64,000 nucleotides of DNA from Moniliella sp. 'wahieum' (taxonomy: Eukaryota > Basidiomycota > Moniliellomycetes > Moniliellales > Moniliellaceae): the NCBI GenBank assembly GCA_003971905.1, contig RSEE01000010.1, positions 806,001 to 870,000 on the forward strand, given 5' to 3'. Below are positions 60,768 through 64,000 of the stretch, piece by piece (the stretch's first letter is position 1; each line of letters opens with the position of its first letter). Below the pieces are notes generated by a model. That model did no database searches and had not been told where the DNA came from. It was given only the letters and a program-made list of their open reading frames with translations. The position numbers were made by a program, and so were the translations under genes.

Positions 60768-61619
60768 ATGTCCATTCCCGACTACATGACCGATCCGGAT
60801 GCCGTCCTGAAGGACAATGTTACCTGGCGCCACAAGATGGCCCCCAGCTACAAGAAGACGCGCGAGTTTGCCAACGAGAGTATGTTGACGAGACGACCCA
60901 TTCTATCATTCACATTTGCATGCTTTCCCATCGCTCTCTTTCTGACCTTTTGGATTGTGTACACAGCCAAGACCACCAACTGGGAAGCTGGCTCGCTTCC
61001 TGACCTTGTTTCCAACCTTGTCAAGAACTGGGAAATCGAGGCTAGCTTTAAGCCCAACCTGGAGGACTGGCGTACGATCGATCAGAGCAACTACACGTTT
61101 AGTTTGAACGGAGGTCCACGAACAACGGGGCACGACATGCTCCGGGTGGGGACGTACAATGCTCTGCTGGGCAACAGCCAGTTCTACAGCCCCGAGCACA
61201 ACGACTTTGAAGCGTCGCACAAGACGTTCAAGCGGATGATGCCTACGTTTGCATGGGAAGTGCTGGAAGTCTACTCCGGCCCTCCCACTGTGGCGGCCAA
61301 GTGGAGGCATTGGGGTGTGATGAAGAACGACTATACCGGCCGCAACGACAAGGGGGAGATGGTGCGGGTCAAGGCGCACGGAGGCACGCTGAGCATTGAG
61401 GGCATCGTGGTGGCCAAGGTGAACGACAAGTTCCAGCTCGAGAGCATCGACATTTGGTACGACCCCATGGCCATCTTCCACGAGATCGCGCGCGAGGCAG
61501 GCGAGCGCGGGGTCGAGATTGAGCCTTTGCAGGGCGAGGCGGCGGCACAGGCGGCCATCAACCCTCATACGGGTGCTGCCTCGCAGACCGGCGGGGCGTG
61601 TCCGTTCGCTCACCAGTAA
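60768..61619 (+). CDS. pathogen-related/SnoaL-like (NTF2-fold) protein
   Basis: Resembles the 'pathogen-related protein' group, whose fold is NTF2/SnoaL-like; the molecular role is not established. ATG 60768 in a GCCATG context gives SIPDYMTDPDAVLKDNVTWR and HKMAPSYKKTREFANE. An intron (60880-60966) splits a Thr codon, then KTTNWEAGSLPDLVSNLVKN, EASFKPNLEDWRTID, LNGGPRTTGHDMLRVGTYNA, DFEASHKTFKRMMPTFAWEV, EVYSGPPTVAAKWRHWG, and VKAHGGTLSIEGIVVAKVND. It ends GGACPFAHQ, TAA at 61617. About 254 residues, no frameshift. The cytosol is the likely place, as no signal peptide is present. Confidence 0.85.
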   Translation: MSIPDYMTDPDAVLKDNVTWRHKMAPSYKKTREFANESMLTRRPILSFTFACFPIALFLTFWIVYTAKTTNWEAGSLPDLVSNLVKNWEIEASFKPNLEDWRTIDQSNYTFSLNGGPRTTGHDMLRVGTYNALLGNSQFYSPEHNDFEASHKTFKRMMPTFAWEVLEVYSGPPTVAAKWRHWGVMKNDYTGRNDKGEMVRVKAHGGTLSIEGIVVAKVNDKFQLESIDIWYDPMAIFHEIAREAGERGVEIEPLQGEAAAQAAINPHTGAASQTGGACPFAHQ

Positions 61620-62083
61620 GGCTGCAGCTGTTCCTTCGTAATTGTTTCCTTCCCTATATTAGTCTCAGTGAACATATTCGATCTGTCCTGGGCCGTGTCT
61701 CAACCCGTCCGCATTGATGGTCCGGACAAGCAAGCGCAATCTTCTCCAACGGGGTCGGACAGTTGTGTTAGCGGTGGAAGTGGGTGAACAGAGTATTCTA
61801 CTACCATCCATGTATCTGTTGGCGCTAACTAGCCCCTCCGCCCAATATATCTGTGCAGACATCGAAGACGAAGCGGCGGTTAGGCCTTTTTGTTTTTCGC
61901 CGCACGCGTCACGAGCGATGATCATCACTGGCAGCTTGAAGACATACCGGAAGAAACATTTTTTGGCTGCCTGAATTGATTTCAACGTTCAACCCTCGCC
62001 GGTGGATCCCTAGGTCGACCCTAGGACAGACCTTTGAAACGCTGTCCCCCCTCACCACCATCAACCTCCACATCGACGCCGCC
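61620..62083. other. intergenic, NTF2-like to IND1
   Basis: About 460 bases. Contains an AACGTT heptad-like piece near 61983. No gene. Confidence 0.45.
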
Positions 62084-63185
62084 ATGGCAGCACCAACATC
62101 GCTTGCCACGTGCTTCAGGTTACCAACGCTCAGGACCAGTGCCTTATTTTCGCCCGGGCGTCGCATGTTGGGCTCCAGCGCCCGCGTCTGCGCGCATGAC
62201 AACCCGCTCGGTCTTCCTCGCAACACTGATCCGCCTGCCTTCCCGCGCCGAAGAGGCCCCGAGAAGCGCCGCATTCCACACGCCGCTACGTCGTCGCTGT
62301 CTCCTCTGGAAAGGGGGGCGTGGGCAAATCCACTGTGGCGGCCAACTTGGCCGTGGCCTTATCCCTCTCCACCCCCAGTGGGCCAGCGCTTGGCCCCCTC
62401 CCCCTGCCGGGCAGCGGCCTCGAGTGGGACTGCTCGACTTGGACGTTTTGGTCCCTCGGTACCAAGACTACTGGGGCTCAAGGACGCACCAGAGCCGGAT
62501 TTGACACCGGCTGGGGCACTGGTGCCACTCAAGAGCCACGGGCTGAAGGCCATGTCGCTTGGGTTCTTGCTGCCTCCCTCCTCGGCGCTGCCGGGGATGG
62601 ACAGAGCGAGGGAAACGAAGATACGCCAGTGGTTTGGCGAGGGATGATGGTAATGAAGGCCGTGCAGCAACTGCTTTTTGACGTGGACTGGCGTGGACCC
62701 GAGTCGCTTTCTTTGCCCGCTGATGTTTCGGCACCAGGGGTGGACGTGTTGGTGATCGATATGCCACCTGGGACCGGGGATGTGGCCTTATCCCTGGTGC
62801 AGTTGGCCGAAATCGACGCCAGCGTTGTTGTCTCGACTCCGCAAGAGGTGGCTCTTGCTGACGCGCGCAAAGGCCTGGCCCTGTTCCGGAAAACAGGCGT
62901 GCCTGATCCGGGCCTGCTGCTCAACATGGCCCACCTCGTCCTGCCCGATGGCACCAAGAGTGAAATCTTTGGTTCGGCGACCAAGTTTGACGAGCTGGCT
63001 GCCCAGCTGGGTGCACCGTGCTCGGCCGAATCCCTATTGACCCCCAACTCAGTCCTGCAGCCGACCAAGGCCGGCCCGCTTCGTTGGACCTTCTGCATCC
63101 TACAACGGCGGGTGTGACGGCGCAAGCGTTTGCACATGTAGCACAGGATGTATGGCAGCTCCTGTTGAAGCCTAAGAAGGTGTGA
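62084..63185 (+). CDS. IND1: mitochondrial Mrp/NBP35-type P-loop Fe-S carrier (Ind1/NUBPL-like), frame broken
   Basis: A P-loop ATPase that helps assemble Fe-S clusters, in mitochondria for complex I. ATG 62084 opens an Arg/Ser-rich presequence (MAAPTSLATCFRLPTLRTSA, FSPGRRMLGSSARV), then NPLGLPR and, after a shift, VVAVSSGKGGVGKSTVAANL, the deviant Walker A. Next are LDLDVFGPSVPRLLGL, SHGLKAMSLGFLL, VVWRGMMVMKAVQQLLFDVD, VLVIDMPPGTGDVALSLVQL, VVSTPQEVALADARKGLALF. The site that carries CPxC in the family reads NMAHLVLPDGTKSEIFG, lacking both Cys. It ends FAHVAQDVWQLLLKPKKV, TGA 63183-63185, 20 bases from the stop of the convergent gene. Indels near 62290, 62410, 62570 and 63040. Confidence 0.87.
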
Positions 63186-63205
63186 GTGGCACTCTTCCAT
63201 CCTTT

Positions 63206-64000
63206 TCACGCCCACGCATCCAGATCAGCACCTCCAATGTCCTCCATCTTGCCCTTGCGGCGAAAGGAAGGGTTATAATCCCCCCATACGCCGCGTGCAA
63301 TGCGGGCAGTGACCAGTTCTGCAATCGCCAGGCTGGACGTCAATCCCGGACTCTCAATCCCCAAAAGACTCACCAATGCTCCTGCTCCGGCATGATTGTG
63401 GGCGGCTGCATCGCGGGCGGGGCTCGAAGTAGGCCCGGGCTGGGAGATGGGCAAGGTGAATTGCCACAGGGGCTGGTCCTGCAGTCCTCGGGCAGCATGG
63501 AACAAGGGAAGGAAATCGACAAAGCCTGCCTCGCCCTGGGCAGGAGCTGAAGGTGGACCAATCAGTTTGGGTCGGATCCCCCCATAGGCCGGTGCCAGCT
63601 CTTGGGTAGCCAATGCAGGCAAATACAGATGGACATCTTCGCCCATCTGCTTCAGCTGGTCGCTCCCTTCGGCGAGGGGAGCAAGGTGGTCGGTCCAGTA
63701 GTCTGCCGCGTCGTCCCCCTCGTTGGGAGGGGAAAGCCATTCGCTGTCAGGGCCAAATCGAATGTTGCCTTGCAAATCAAGTGTGAGGTGGGCTGCAGTG
63801 CGAGCGTCAGCAGTCTGGTTAAGCAAGCGCAGAGGGAACAGGGGATAGACGTACTGCCCAACGACTGGTGGGAATACTTAGCCGCTCCCTCGGCCGTGGA
63901 ACCTCCAAAGTTGGGCGTGGGGTAGATCAAGTGCTTGACTTGACCCACACCGCCTGCCGAACGAGGATAGGAAGCATAGTTTCCCTTGCAATGCCACGCG
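63206..64000 (-). CDS. L-2-hydroxyglutarate dehydrogenase (FAD), 3' part only
   Basis: A mitochondrial FAD-dependent oxidase/dehydrogenase that converts L-2-hydroxyglutarate to 2-oxoglutarate. The window holds the C-terminal half; the start lies beyond 64000. Visible blocks: HCKGNYASYPRS-like start of the window, VKHLIYPTPNFGG, LTLDLQGNIRFGPDSEWLSP, ADYWTDHLAP, LYLPALATQELAPAYGGIRP, and the closing FAD motif VSLLGIESPGLTSSLAIAEL. The stop is TGA complementing 63206-63208, after DAWA. A shift occurs near 63825. The family (DAO fold, LhgO-like) is clear from the last motif. Confidence 0.86.

Overview
The window looks like nuclear DNA of a fungus, most likely a basidiomycete with a yeast-like gene structure. 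The evidence is the gene set: siderophore transporter, CSC1-type channel, endopolyphosphatase, secretory lipase, LEU2, RIB4, YOP1 and KGD2. Introns are short (about 50-80 bases), GT-AG, often with a TACTAA-type branch site, and there are usually zero to two per gene. Upstream TATA boxes are visible, and one tRNA gene carries its own intron. I cannot name the genus; the phylum is an inference.

Layout. 1-4.5 kb: dienelactone hydrolase, an intron-bearing tRNA-Gln(CTG), a TauD/TfdA dioxygenase. 4.9-6.9 kb (minus): PKA-like AGC kinase. 7.9-9.9 kb (minus): siderophore-iron transporter. 13.2-15.0 kb (minus): Rieske plus FAD/NAD oxidoreductase (AIFM3-like). 16.1-20.2 kb (minus): CSC1/DUF221 channel. 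24.9-26.5 kb: secretory lipase. 27.3-28.2 kb: unknown protein. 28.4-30.4 kb (minus): endopolyphosphatase. 31.5-36.4 kb: lumazine synthase, KDEL receptor, YOP1. 37.0-41.1 kb (minus): EF-hand mitochondrial carrier and LEU2. 41.9-43.6 kb: KGD2, divergent from LEU2. 46.0-47.3 kb: unknown protein. 50.2-51.7 kb (minus): Ste20/GCK kinase, divergent from VMA3 at 52.2 kb. 53.4-58.5 kb: a small unknown gene, an MFS transporter and a J-domain protein. 60.8-64 kb: an NTF2-like protein, Ind1, and the 3' part of L-2-hydroxyglutarate dehydrogenase.

The genes are ordinary housekeeping and nutrient-acquisition functions with no cluster or operon logic. Several belong to mitochondria (KGD2, Ind1, SAL1-like carrier, L2HGDH) or to the endomembrane system (KDEL receptor, YOP1, VMA3, PPN1).

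Two features dominate. First, most coding genes are interrupted by one-base indels, many in homopolymers, including genes that should be essential (VMA3, KDEL receptor, KGD2). I read this mainly as uncorrected long-read sequencing error. For that reason CDS entries give the whole gene span, frame changes included. Second, the long intergenic stretches contain arrays of 7-base units, each a six-base palindrome plus one spacer base, and other short repeats. The most interesting protein is KGD2, which appears to carry two lipoyl domains instead of one.
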